DNA of 30,925 nt, taken from the NCBI GenBank assembly GCA_964402955.1, contig CAYOEZ010000026.1:1-30925 (forward strand), written 5' to 3'. Source of the DNA: CAYOEZ01 sp964402955 (lineage in GTDB: Bacteria > Chloroflexota > DTOL01 > DAOUCN01). The position numbers and the translations under genes were made by a program. Shown piece by piece: positions 8,544 to 17,093 of this stretch (its first letter is position 1; each line of letters opens with the position of its first letter). The notes under the pieces are model-generated. The model saw only the letters and a program-made list of their open reading frames with translations. It was not told the DNA's origin and made no database searches.

Positions 8544-9656
8544 CTAGCGGTAGGGATCGGCAGCGTCCCTAAGGCCATCGCCCATGAAGTTGAAGGCCAG
8601 AATAATGATGAAAATGAACACGCCAGGAACCATCAGCCAGGGCTGAAGAGCAATCGTCCTGACATTCTGGGCTTGCTGCAAGAGCACGCCCAGGCTGATA
8701 GCGGGCGGCCGTAGACCGATACCAAGGAAACTCAACGATGTCTCGGCCAGTATCATGGCCGGAATCGAAAGCGTGATGCTGACGATGAGATAGCTGATGA
8801 ACCCTGGAAGCATGTGATCGAAGATGATCACGGCGTCGGAGGCGCCTGCCAGCTTGGAGGCCTCGATGAAGTCCTCCTCTCTCAGCTCCAGCATCTTGCC
8901 GCGCACGACGCGCGCCAGGCCACACCAGCCAATCAGCGAAAGGATGATCGAGATTGCCAAGTAGATCTGGGTAGGCGGCCACTCCTTGGGTAACACTGCG
9001 GAAAAGGCCATCCACAGGGGAATGTTTGGCATGGACAGGATGAATTCGATGATGCGCTGGATCATGAAGTCCACCGTCCCGCCATAGTAGCCGGAGATAC
9101 CGCCGATAATGACTCCCAGAATGAACGTGAAGGCCACGCCCACTAGGCCGATAGACATCGAGATTCGAATGCCGTATATCACGCGCGAGAACATATCGCG
9201 CCCCGACTCGTCAGTGCCAAAGAGATAGAGCTGTCCCTGTTTGACTCCGAAAAGGTGGATGTCCGACTCGATGATCCCCCACATCTTGTATTTGTCTCCC
9301 CTGACGAAAAGAGAGAGCGGGTTCTGGATGGACTTGTCTTCGGTGTATATTCTCTTCCACGTCACCGGATCCTGTTCCTGCTTCAGGCCATAGGCGTACA
9401 GTATCCCTTGTGTCCCGAACAGATGGATACCCTGTGGAGGAACGTGGATGAAATCGGTGCTGCGTTTGAAGGGATCCTGGGTGGCGATGACTTCCGTGAA
9501 AATTCCAACCAGGTAGAACAGTGCAACCACGGCCGTGCCGATCATGGCCAGCTTGTGCTTGCGGAACTTCCGCCACATCAGTGTCCACTGAGTAGCAACG
9601 TAAAGCTCTTCTTCCTTGCTCCGCACACGTGGTTTCGCTGCAGTTGTAGCTGCCAT
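8544..9656 (-). CDS. ABC importer permease, OppC/DppC type, with enlarged external loop
   Basis: 370 residues from an ATG with GAGAGGG upstream; a longer frame to 9698 lacks a better site. A short cytoplasmic N-terminus is followed by membrane helix 1 (about 36-57), then an unusually long extracytoplasmic stretch of about 95 residues before the conserved FGTDESGRDMFSR motif, then five helices. The ATPase-contact EAA loop is EASKLAGASDAVIIFDHMLP. Typical DppC proteins are near 300 residues, and the extra length lies almost entirely in that loop, with two similar IHLFG segments. It pairs with the OppB-type permease to form the channel. Confidence 0.9.
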   Translation of the reverse strand: MAATTAAKPRVRSKEEELYVATQWTLMWRKFRKHKLAMIGTAVVALFYLVGIFTEVIATQDPFKRSTDFIHVPPQGIHLFGTQGILYAYGLKQEQDPVTWKRIYTEDKSIQNPLSLFVRGDKYKMWGIIESDIHLFGVKQGQLYLFGTDESGRDMFSRVIYGIRISMSIGLVGVAFTFILGVIIGGISGYYGGTVDFMIQRIIEFILSMPNIPLWMAFSAVLPKEWPPTQIYLAISIILSLIGWCGLARVVRGKMLELREEDFIEASKLAGASDAVIIFDHMLPGFISYLIVSITLSIPAMILAETSLSFLGIGLRPPAISLGVLLQQAQNVRTIALQPWLMVPGVFIFIIILAFNFMGDGLRDAADPYR

Positions 9657-9737
9657 CAAACCCTCTCCATGAGCATTCCGGGAAACAGGTGGACACAAAA
9701 CAACAGAGACGGCGAGAGCCAGTTCACTGGTGTAAGG

Positions 9738-10724
9738 CTATGTGTAGCGAATGCGCGGATCCACTACGACCAGCAGCACGTCGGAGATGAACATACCGAC
9801 AATGGTCATGAAAGACAAGAGCATGATGGATGAAGCGGCAACGTAGGTGTCCTGGGCCAACAGCGATTCGTAGAGCAAATTCCCGATGGTGGGCACATTC
9901 ATGGCGATGGCGGTCACTGTTGCACCCGATATAAGATTCGGGAGGACCCAGCCGATGGTCGAGACGATCGGGTTCAAGGCCATACGTACGGGATACTTAA
10001 TGATCAATACTGTTTCGGACAGTCCCTTGGAGCGCGCCGAGATCACATAGAGCTTCTTGACCTCGTCCAGAACCCCGCTGCGCATGATGCGGATGATGCT
10101 GGCAGAGCCGGCCAGGCCGACAGTGCCGACGAGGATGGGCAGGTGGCCAAGCATAACCACGAACTTGCTCCAGCTCATGGGCTGGTCGAGGAACTGCGGT
10201 GAGTACAAACCTCCCACACTGGCGCCGAGATATTTTTGGCTGTAGTACATCAACACCAGCGCGAGGAAGAAACTCGGCATGGCCAGGCCAACGAAACCGA
10301 TCGTCGTGAACAGGTAATCGGCGATCGAGTATTGGTGTGTGGCGGAGTAGATGCCAATTGGCACGGCCACGATGTACGTCAAGAGAAGTGTGAGGAAGGA
10401 GATGAAGACAGTCGGGCCCAGCCGCTCGCGGATCTGCGTGACCACCGGCATGTTCCAGGCAAAGGAGCGGCCAAAGTCACCGTGTGACATGTTGACCACC
10501 CATTTAACGTACTGCATCGCCAACGGCTGGTCAAGGCCGTATTGCCGCTTCAACTGATCAATCTCCGACTGGTCAACCTCTGTGCCACGTGTGTCGCGCA
10601 GCCGAGAGATGTACGCGGTCAGGTAGTCGCCCGGCGGCAACTGAATCAGGAAGAATGAGAAAAGGGAAACGGAAACAAGCAGAACGATCATGTACACAAA
10701 ACGACGGAAGAGATAGTATCTCAC
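9738..10724 (-). CDS. ABC importer permease, OppB/DppB type
   Basis: 328 residues. I choose the GTG at 10724 (protein beginning MRYYLFRRF), which has GAGGAAGG 5 nt upstream; the frame can be extended only to a TTG at 10754. Helix 1 is at about residues 9-29, followed by the periplasmic domain with the YGLDQP and FGRSF segments conserved in OppB, then five further helices. The EAA-type loop reads ARSKGLSETVLIIKYPVRMA. The C-terminus VVDPRIRYT matches the usual VDPRIRY end of the family. It is 81 bp upstream of the OppC-type gene and 222 bp downstream of the solute-binding protein gene, a spacer that carries repeats. Confidence 0.9.
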   Translation of the reverse strand: MRYYLFRRFVYMIVLLVSVSLFSFFLIQLPPGDYLTAYISRLRDTRGTEVDQSEIDQLKRQYGLDQPLAMQYVKWVVNMSHGDFGRSFAWNMPVVTQIRERLGPTVFISFLTLLLTYIVAVPIGIYSATHQYSIADYLFTTIGFVGLAMPSFFLALVLMYYSQKYLGASVGGLYSPQFLDQPMSWSKFVVMLGHLPILVGTVGLAGSASIIRIMRSGVLDEVKKLYVISARSKGLSETVLIIKYPVRMALNPIVSTIGWVLPNLISGATVTAIAMNVPTIGNLLYESLLAQDTYVAASSIMLLSFMTIVGMFISDVLLVVVDPRIRYT

Positions 10725-10744
10725 GGCTACCTTCCTCGCGGGTT

Positions 10745-10939
10745 GAGGTGTCAAGGTGTCAAAGTAGCCAGGTGCCAGGGTCGTGCGCTTCCCCAGTTGT
10801 TCATCCCTGGGTGTGGGTCACCGCGCACAGCAACTGATACTCATACTTTGCCACGATGGCATGTACGGATAAGGGGCCAGAGTGCCAAGGCGCCGCTGCC
10901 CAGGATGACGCCTTGACACTCTGACACTTTTTTGACACA
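10745..10939. repeat. Degenerate GTGTCA-type repeats between binding-protein and permease genes
   Basis: The segment at 10745-10764 holds two tandem GGTGTCAA units, and 10911-10939 holds three units of the inverse form (TTGACAC, CTGACAC, TTGACAC). Nine bases at 10748-10756 (GTGTCAAGG) are exactly complementary to 10912-10920. The area between also has spaced GTGCCA units (10771-10776, 10883-10888). It could form secondary structure in the mRNA that lowers permease expression relative to the binding protein, or it may just be a spreading intergenic repeat. Confidence 0.5.
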
Positions 10940-10946
10940 TTGGTGC

Positions 10947-12989
10947 TCAGGACTTAAAGTACCACTGATCGCCGCGGTAGGGATCCCAGAAGCCGTAGTC
11001 ATTGGCAAACGTTCCCTGAGTAGGCACGTTGCCCAGCTTGTTCGAGAAGATGATCACGCGCGGGCCAAGGAAGATGCCGAACGTGGTGAGGCTTTTGGTG
11101 TAGATGGTGGCGATCTCCTTGCCGAGCTTCATGTACTCGTCCGAGCCCGGCTTGGCCATGGCGAATTTGTCGCACAGGGCGCGCAGGTCCTTGTACTCCT
11201 GCGGGGGCTCTTCGCCCTGCTTGCCACCGGTATTGAACCAGGCCTGCCACAATGGCATCTGGGTATAACCACCCGGACGCAGCTTGGTCATGCCGCTAGA
11301 GCGCAGAGCAGGCTCGGCCACGAAATCATACGGGTTGGCCATGGCATCCAGCTCATTCGCAGGCATGCGCTGGTCCCACAGGCTGCGCTCCAACTGCTTC
11401 ATGGCGGTTTTGACGCCAACCTGGGTCCAGGTTTCCGCAACCATTTCGGCAAACGGGGCGAACTCCTCCCACGTCTCTATAATGATTTCAAGCGGCTTGC
11501 CGTCTGGGCGCGTGCGTATCTTCTTGGCAGCGTCCCACTTCAACCCCATGTCATCCAGGAGGGCGTTGGCCTTCTCTGGACTGTACTCGATGAAGTAGTT
11601 GCCCATCCATTCCTCGTAGAATGAGACAGACGGCGGAATGGTCGCCTGGCGGATCAGGCCCTTACCGAAGGCGCGCACTTCATTCACCTGCTTGCGGTTG
11701 ATGGACATGGACATGGCCTGGCGGAAGCGGATGTCGTTGAAGATCTTGCGCAGGACCGGGTCTTTGTGGGTCAGATTGAGCGAGATGCCAACGTCACCGC
11801 CGCGGGTATTGTCGAATAGGAAGACCTTGTAGTTGCCCTTGGTTTCGTTCTCTTTGTACAGGGTGAAGTCGCTGAGCGGGAGCGGATTCTCACCGGCGCT
11901 GTCAAGTTCTTGACCAATGAGCTTCAGGTTTCTGACGTCCTTGTCCTTCACCATGACCGCTACTTGCTGGTCAATGTACGGAAGCTGGTTGCCGGCGGTG
12001 TCCACTGCCCAGTAGTACGGGTTGCGGTCGAAATACCTGTTGCCCAGATCATCCATCTTGCTCAGAGTCCAGGGGGTGATATTGGGCAGCTTGGCATCTT
12101 GCTGGGATTGGAAGCGGTCAACGTGATACAGGAAGGCCTGCCCCCAGGTATCGAACTTCTCAGCCTTGGCCACGTCGTTCGCTTTGTCGTTGTACTTAAT
12201 GTGCCACTGCTTCAGGTAATGCTTGGGGGCGAAGATGGAGTTGTTTTCGTAGCTGATGACCATGGTCAGGTCGAAGTTGGGATTGGGGTCCGTGAACTCG
12301 ATATTGAGGGTGAGATCATCCACCTTGGTCATCTTCATCAGCTTGGCGGCGGGTGCAAACATGACCGGCAAGGCAGGGGTCAGGTCCTTGTTCTGTAGGA
12401 TATCCTCGTACCAGAATACGAAGTCGTCGACAGTCAAGGGAGCGCCGTCCGAGTACTTCGTGCCCTTGCGCAGGGTGAGTGTCCAGGTCTTGTAATCGTC
12501 CGATACTTTGTATTCTTTGAGCAGGTTGGGGCTGATGGTCTTTAGATCCCTTTCCCAGTGCAGTAGAGACTGGCGGCGCAGAGCGCTCGTATCGAGCTGG
12601 CCGATCTTGGGGCCGTAAGCCGGGCCGCGCTGGGTGCCCCCATACTTGCCGACTTCATTGAGCGGCTTGACCACCTTCGGCTCCGCGGGCAGGCGTTGGT
12701 CTGCCACAGGCAGCTTTCCTTGTTTGACCAAGTCGGCGATTTGGGGAGCTTCCTTGTACTTGCCTGACGGCACTGCGGCGGGTGCGGTGGTGGGTGCTGC
12801 GGCGGCTTTCGTTGGCGCTGCTGTTGCGGCTGCTGGCGCGGTCGTTGGTGCTGCGGCAGGAGCCTTGGTTGCGGTTGGCGGCGCCGGTGTTGCGGTGGGT
12901 GTCGCGCCACAAGCGGCAAGCAGAGTTGCAGCGCCTGCCACCGTACCAAGGCGCACGAACTCACGGCGAGATAAACGATGTTGACTCAT
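10947..12989 (-). CDS. ABC importer solute-binding lipoprotein, family 5 (OppA/DppA-like), Tat-type signal
   Basis: 680 residues from an ATG with GGAGGAG 4 nt upstream. The N-terminus has a twin-arginine motif (SRREFVRL, 7-14), a hydrophobic stretch, and a lipobox LAAC with Cys27 as the lipidated residue. Residues 28-85 are an Ala/Thr/Pro low-complexity linker, common in Chloroflexota binding proteins. The rest is the SBP_bac_5 fold, with a segment LTLRKGTKYSDGAPLTVDDF that is characteristic. Family 5 proteins bind peptides or, in several thermophiles, oligosaccharides; the adjoining GH39 genes favour the latter here. It is the first transport gene of the minus-strand operon, 236 bp downstream of the XRE-cupin regulator. 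Confidence 0.93.
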   Translation of the reverse strand: MSQHRLSRREFVRLGTVAGAATLLAACGATPTATPAPPTATKAPAAAPTTAPAAATAAPTKAAAAPTTAPAAVPSGKYKEAPQIADLVKQGKLPVADQRLPAEPKVVKPLNEVGKYGGTQRGPAYGPKIGQLDTSALRRQSLLHWERDLKTISPNLLKEYKVSDDYKTWTLTLRKGTKYSDGAPLTVDDFVFWYEDILQNKDLTPALPVMFAPAAKLMKMTKVDDLTLNIEFTDPNPNFDLTMVISYENNSIFAPKHYLKQWHIKYNDKANDVAKAEKFDTWGQAFLYHVDRFQSQQDAKLPNITPWTLSKMDDLGNRYFDRNPYYWAVDTAGNQLPYIDQQVAVMVKDKDVRNLKLIGQELDSAGENPLPLSDFTLYKENETKGNYKVFLFDNTRGGDVGISLNLTHKDPVLRKIFNDIRFRQAMSMSINRKQVNEVRAFGKGLIRQATIPPSVSFYEEWMGNYFIEYSPEKANALLDDMGLKWDAAKKIRTRPDGKPLEIIIETWEEFAPFAEMVAETWTQVGVKTAMKQLERSLWDQRMPANELDAMANPYDFVAEPALRSSGMTKLRPGGYTQMPLWQAWFNTGGKQGEEPPQEYKDLRALCDKFAMAKPGSDEYMKLGKEIATIYTKSLTTFGIFLGPRVIIFSNKLGNVPTQGTFANDYGFWDPYRGDQWYFKS

Positions 12990-13224
12990 GACTCTCCTCC
13001 ATTTGGGGTGATCCATATGTGGCGGTATTGTGAACGGAAGGACGAACTATCATAACCGCTCACGAAAGATAGGGTCCGACGAGTGATGAACATTCTTGAC
13101 GATGCACTTGCTGCGACAACTGCGTCTCGGTTCACTGCCACAGCTACGTGCCGGCGCACACCTCCTTTTCCCCTTATGGGGAGAGACACCCGTCTCAAGC
13201 GGGCTCGCGACTCACGAGAACAGC

Positions 13225-13761
13225 TTAGGCCACGAAGATGTCCAGATAGACTGCGTGTTCGGTTGTGGGAACAACCCCATGCGAATTCACGGCCCTGAAG
13301 TAAACGCTTTCACCTGTTGCGAGGTTGTACTGCTCGTTGCCGATGTGGATCTTCACAGCCCCCTCAAGGACGATGATAAACTCCTCGCCCTGATGTGTGA
13401 CCGAGTGCGGCTTGACCTCACCCTTCTTGCCATAAACGAGAACGGGCTGCATCTTCTTATCGATGAAATGCGGAGCGAGAGCGTAGATGGAATAACCTTT
13501 GCTCGTCGTGACAAATGCCTCTGGTCGCTCGATCATGTTGGGGGTAATGGCTGGAGCAATGTCCTCCCCATCTTCCATCAATGTCGACACCCGGACCCCC
13601 AGGGAGTTGGCAATATTCGACAGGGTAGCAACAGCGGGAACAACTTTTCCGTTTTCGATCTTAGACACAAGGCTCTTTGAGCAGCCACAGGCAGAGGCTA
13701 TGTCGTCGAGCGTGCGGCCCTGCTGGTTGCGTATGTTCCTGATGCGGCTCCCGATGTCCAA
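13225..13761 (-). CDS. XRE-family transcriptional regulator with C-terminal cupin sensor
   Basis: 178 residues from a TTG at 13761 with GAGGTG 5 nt upstream; an in-frame TGA four codons before it rules out a longer form. Residues 5-60 are a helix-turn-helix of the XRE type (LDDIASACGCSKSLVSKIE). Residues 100-175 are a cupin-2 barrel with His119, His123, Glu127 and His161 as likely metal or ligand residues. Such HTH-cupin proteins often regulate catabolic genes in response to a small metabolite. It sits at the head of the minus-strand transport/GH39 genes and faces the oxidoreductase operon, so it is the likely local regulator of both arms. Its promoter overlaps repeats that may be its own operator. 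Confidence 0.9.
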   Translation of the reverse strand: MDIGSRIRNIRNQQGRTLDDIASACGCSKSLVSKIENGKVVPAVATLSNIANSLGVRVSTLMEDGEDIAPAITPNMIERPEAFVTTSKGYSIYALAPHFIDKKMQPVLVYGKKGEVKPHSVTHQGEEFIIVLEGAVKIHIGNEQYNLATGESVYFRAVNSHGVVPTTEHAVYLDIFVA

Positions 13762-13898
13762 TCCAGCACCTCACATGAATGCTTATAGAGCAAGATCAAG
13801 CACCGTGGCCAAGGACAAGACGTTTAGACTCGCTGAGAGGACAGGCAAAACACGACGGCGATCGTCCAGAACGATGTTGCATGTAGTTCTACTGAGTT

Positions 13899-13930
13899 GA
13901 ATTGTACACAATCTTCCCGGAATTGTCAAT
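13899..13930. promoter_or_regulatory. Candidate operator: inverted repeat ATTGT-AC-ACAAT plus second GAATTGT half
   Basis: Positions 13901-13912 are ATTGT, AC, ACAAT, an inverted repeat with 5-bp arms. A second copy of the left half occurs at 13920-13930 (GAATTGTCAAT). The inverted repeat covers the -10 element of the regulator's promoter and the second half covers its -35 element, which suits an autoregulatory operator. Binding by the neighbouring XRE-cupin protein is inference. Confidence 0.4.
13901..13929 (-). promoter_or_regulatory. Sigma70-type promoter for the XRE-cupin regulator
   Basis: On the minus strand TTGACA (13929-13924) is followed after exactly 17 bp by TACAAT (13906-13901). 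This is a perfect -35 and a five-of-six -10. The predicted start of transcription is near 13894, about 130 nt before the TTG start codon. Confidence 0.7.
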
Positions 13931-13994
13931 AGCCAGATTTTTGGGGTACTGGATCAAAGTATCAAAGGCGTGGGTGGCATGCAACTTCCCCCTG

Positions 13995-14003
13995 TGCTAT
14001 AAT
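13995..14003 (+). promoter_or_regulatory. Extended -10 promoter for the oxidoreductase operon
   Basis: TGC followed by a perfect TATAAT at 13998-14003 forms an extended -10 element. The sequence 17 bp upstream does not resemble TTGACA, which fits an extended -10 promoter or one needing an activator. The predicted transcript begins near 14010, about 118 nt before the first start codon. Confidence 0.55.
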
Positions 14004-14127
14004 GTGGCCAGCAGGGTGGATATGGATCTCAGGCTGGCATGAAGCCGCAGCGACCGCTGGCGACATCGTCCGATCGCGTCATGCCATATTCTGCTCAGCG
14101 CAATCCATGAGGAGGTAACGACCAACC

Positions 14128-15156
14128 ATGAAGACCCAAGGGAAGGTACGGTTTTCTGTCATCGGCATCAATCACAACCATATTGGCGGACAGGTGAACC
14201 TCATGCTGCGGGCAGGCGCGCAGTTCGTCTCCTTCTACGCGCCGGAGCCCGATCTGGCGGCGAAGTTCCGCGAGATGTATGCGGGCGTTCCGCTTGCGTC
14301 TAGCGCGCAAGAAATCCTCGACGACCCGACGGTGCAGATCGTGCTTAGCGCCGGCATCCCCGTTGAGCGGGCGCCGCTCGGCATCCAGGTGATGAAGCAT
14401 GGCAAAGATTACATGGTCGACAAGCCAGGCGTCACGACGATGGAGCAACTGGCCGAGGTGCGTCGCGTGCAGAAGGAAACAGGCCGCATCTACTCGATCT
14501 GCTTCAGCGAGCGTCTCGAGGTTGGCGCGAGCGTCAAGACCGGCGAGCTGATCAAGGCGGGCGCCATTGGCCGTGTTGTGCAGACGATCGGCCTGGGTCC
14601 TCATCGCACTAGCCTCTCCACACGCCCGCCCTGGTACTTTCATCGCTCGCAGTATGGCGGCATCCTCTGCGACATTGGCTCACATCAGTTCGACCAGTTC
14701 CTGTACTTCACTGGCTCGACTGAGGCAGAGGTCGTCGCAGCGCAGGTAGGCAACTTCAAGCATCCTCAGTATCCAGAGCTCGAGGACTTTGGCGATGTCA
14801 TGCTGCGCGGCAACGGCGGAACAGGCTACATCCGCGTCGACTGGTACACGCCGGACGGTCTGCCGACCTGGGGCGATGGCCGGCTCTTCGTCCAGGGCAC
14901 CGAAGGCTACATCGAAGCGCGCAAATATGTTGACCTAAGCGGACGTCCCGGCGGGAGTCACCTGTTTCTGGTCACACAGAAAGACGTGCAGTACATCGAC
15001 TGCAAAGATGTCGAGCTGCCCTATGGCAAGCAACTGGTGTTCGACGTGCTTAACCGCACCGAGACGGCCATGAGCCAGACACACTGCTTCCTGGCCACTG
15101 AGCTGGCCATCAAGGCTGAGGCGCAGGCGGTTCGTCTGGGGAATCTGCAGAAATGA
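14128..15156 (+). CDS. Gfo/Idh/MocA-family NAD(P)-dependent oxidoreductase
   Basis: 342 residues from an ATG preceded by GAGGAGG. The N-terminal Rossmann fold begins VRFSVIGINHNHIGG, with the dinucleotide turn in the GxNHxH variant form. The catalytic Lys motif is DKPG (Asp98-Lys99-Pro100) in place of the usual EKP. GGILCDIGSHQFDQFLYF in the second domain is the conserved Asp/His segment that lines the active site. Family members oxidise or reduce sugars, inositols and their derivatives, and some act at C3 of glycosides. It is the first gene of the plus-strand operon, and its stop overlaps the next start (ATGA). The substrate is not known. Confidence 0.88.
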   Translation: MKTQGKVRFSVIGINHNHIGGQVNLMLRAGAQFVSFYAPEPDLAAKFREMYAGVPLASSAQEILDDPTVQIVLSAGIPVERAPLGIQVMKHGKDYMVDKPGVTTMEQLAEVRRVQKETGRIYSICFSERLEVGASVKTGELIKAGAIGRVVQTIGLGPHRTSLSTRPPWYFHRSQYGGILCDIGSHQFDQFLYFTGSTEAEVVAAQVGNFKHPQYPELEDFGDVMLRGNGGTGYIRVDWYTPDGLPTWGDGRLFVQGTEGYIEARKYVDLSGRPGGSHLFLVTQKDVQYIDCKDVELPYGKQLVFDVLNRTETAMSQTHCFLATELAIKAEAQAVRLGNLQK

Positions 15157-16238
15157 GCACACTGCGTGTGGCCGTGGTGGGCAGCGGCATCGGCAAGACG
15201 CATGCTGCTTCGTTCAGCAAGCTTCCAGACTACTTCGAGCTCACTGCGATCTGCGACGTGAACGAAGTGCGAGCGCGCGACCTGGCCGCTCTGGTTCACG
15301 TCGATGTTGTGTGCAGCGATCTGGACCAGGTGTGTCGCCTCGACAATGTCGACGTCATCGATCTGTGCACCCCACCGGGACTGCACTTTGCACAGATTCA
15401 GCAGGTTCTGGCGTCTGGCAAGCACTGTATCTGCGAGAAACCGCTCGTTGGCTCGTTGCGAGAGGTGGACGAGCTGCTGGCTGCAGAGCAGCGCTACGGC
15501 CGGCGCGTGATGCCGATCTTCCAATACCGCTACGGTAATGGTGTGCAAAAACTGAAGCTCCTCGTCGAGGCAGGCATCGCCGGACAAGCCTATATGTCGA
15601 CGATCGAGATGGCCTGGCGCCGCCGCATGGACTACTACGCTGTGCCCTGGCGCAGCACCTGGGCGGCGAGCCTGGGCGGAACACTGACCGGCCATGCCAT
15701 TCACCTGCTCGATGTGCTCACCTATGTGCTTGGCCCGGTCAAGAACGTCTTTGCGCGCACCAAGACACTCGTCAACCCTATAGAGGTAGAAGACTGCGCT
15801 TCTGTATCGCTGGAAATGGCGGATCGCTCATTGGTCGCCATGGCGGTCACGGTCGGCTCGGTCGAGCAGATGAGCCGTCACCGCTTCTGCTTCAGCAATC
15901 TGGTCGCCGAGAGCAACCGCCTGCCCTACGGCAGTTCGCAGGAGCCCTGGTCGTTTGCGGGCGACACTCCGGACTGGACGGAGAAGATCGACGCCGCGCT
16001 TGCGGCCTTTGTCCCGCTGCCCCAGGGCTTTGAGGGCCAGTTCTACCGCTTTGCACGGGCGATGCAGGACGGCGTCGAGCTGCCGGTCACCTTGGCCGAC
16101 GCGCGGGCCGCAGTCGAGCTGCTCACCGCCATGTACAAGTCGTCGCACGACAACCGGCCGGTCGCTCTGCCGTTGCTGCACGATGAGTGGTACGAAGGGT
16201 GGATACCGCAGATGCAGGCAATGCGAGGAGCGCAATGA
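15153..16238 (+). CDS. Second Gfo/Idh/MocA-family oxidoreductase
   Basis: 361 residues, starting inside the stop of the previous gene (ATGA), so the two are translationally coupled. The Rossmann fold begins LRVAVVGSGIGKTH. The catalytic motif is CEKP (Glu95-Lys96-Pro97). GGTLTGHAIHLLDVLTYVLG is the typical second-domain motif with paired His residues. It differs enough from the first copy to suggest a different reaction on a shared pathway, not a recent duplicate. Its stop overlaps the start of the SDR gene in the same way. Members of this family oxidise sugars, and some act in oxidative deglycosylation. No substrate can be read from the sequence. Confidence 0.88.
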   Translation: MSTLRVAVVGSGIGKTHAASFSKLPDYFELTAICDVNEVRARDLAALVHVDVVCSDLDQVCRLDNVDVIDLCTPPGLHFAQIQQVLASGKHCICEKPLVGSLREVDELLAAEQRYGRRVMPIFQYRYGNGVQKLKLLVEAGIAGQAYMSTIEMAWRRRMDYYAVPWRSTWAASLGGTLTGHAIHLLDVLTYVLGPVKNVFARTKTLVNPIEVEDCASVSLEMADRSLVAMAVTVGSVEQMSRHRFCFSNLVAESNRLPYGSSQEPWSFAGDTPDWTEKIDAALAAFVPLPQGFEGQFYRFARAMQDGVELPVTLADARAAVELLTAMYKSSHDNRPVALPLLHDEWYEGWIPQMQAMRGAQ

Positions 16239-17023
16239 CGCCAACAACGACGGGACAACGTGTTGCCATTGTGACCGGCGCAGCGCGTGGCATCGGCCGG
16301 GCGATTGCGCTCGCTTTGGCCGCGGAGAACTGGGCGGTTGTGCTCAACTACCGCAACAGCGGCGAGGCTGCGCAGGAGATGCTGCACGCCATCGAAGCGC
16401 AGGGCGGCTGTGCGCTGTGCGTACAGGGAGACGTCGCGTTGTCCCAGGATCGGCAACGTCTCGTCACCACGACGATCGAACGCTTCGCGCACATAGACAT
16501 GCTCGTGAACAATGCCGGCATGGCGCCACGCCAGCGCGCCGACCTGCTCGCCATGAGCGAGGCCAGCTACGATGAAGTGATGGCGGTCAACCTCAAAGGC
16601 CCGTTTTTCCTCACGCAACAGGTGGCCAAGGCCATGATCGAGGACGTGCGACGCGGCGCAATCACTGAGCCTCTCATCATCAACATCGGCTCGCTGAGCG
16701 CTTACACCAGCAGCGTCAACCGGGCAGAGTACTGCATCTCCAAGGCAGGCGTCGCCATGATGACGATGCTTTTCGCTGACCGTCTGGCCGGGCATGGCAT
16801 TCGCGTCTACGAGCTGCGCCCCGGCATCATTGAAACCGACATGACACATGGCGTCAAGGGCAAGTACGATACATTGATCGCCGGCGGGCTGACGCCTATC
16901 CAGCGTTGGGGCCAGCCCGAGGACGTCGCCAAAGCCGTGCTGGCCATCGCCGGTGGCCTACTGCCCTTCTCCACGGGGGAGATCATCAACGTCGACGGCG
17001 GCTTCCACCTGCGGCGCCTGTAG
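16235..17023 (+). CDS. Short-chain dehydrogenase/reductase (classical SDR)
   Basis: 262 residues from the ATG that overlaps the previous stop (ATGA), with GAGGAG 5 nt upstream; an earlier in-frame start at 16187 lies inside the previous gene. Motifs: TGAARGIG (14-21) for cofactor binding, NNAG (92-95), Asn119, Ser in INIGSLSAYTS, and Tyr166-x3-Lys170 (YCISK) for catalysis. The closing segment FSTGEIINVDGGFHL is typical of FabG-like SDRs, many of which act on sugars or sugar acids and not on fatty-acyl carriers. The setting between two sugar oxidoreductases and a flavoprotein favours a carbohydrate substrate. A 70-bp spacer separates it from the next gene. Confidence 0.9.
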   Translation: MTPTTTGQRVAIVTGAARGIGRAIALALAAENWAVVLNYRNSGEAAQEMLHAIEAQGGCALCVQGDVALSQDRQRLVTTTIERFAHIDMLVNNAGMAPRQRADLLAMSEASYDEVMAVNLKGPFFLTQQVAKAMIEDVRRGAITEPLIINIGSLSAYTSSVNRAEYCISKAGVAMMTMLFADRLAGHGIRVYELRPGIIETDMTHGVKGKYDTLIAGGLTPIQRWGQPEDVAKAVLAIAGGLLPFSTGEIINVDGGFHLRRL

Positions 17024-17093
17024 ATCCGATTCGGCGTCTGCATGATCCTGCACATCCGCATCTCCGACTACTGCTCTGCAAGGATTGCACATA

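Larger units (their letters stand above)
13762..14127. other. Divergent regulatory spacer
   Basis: 366 bp without a gene between the regulator (minus) and the oxidoreductase operon (plus). It holds a sigma70-like promoter on each strand and a pair of GAATTGT repeats, listed separately. I see no tRNA, riboswitch or small gene. The leader from the inferred regulator transcription start to its TTG codon is about 130 nt. Confidence 0.7.
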
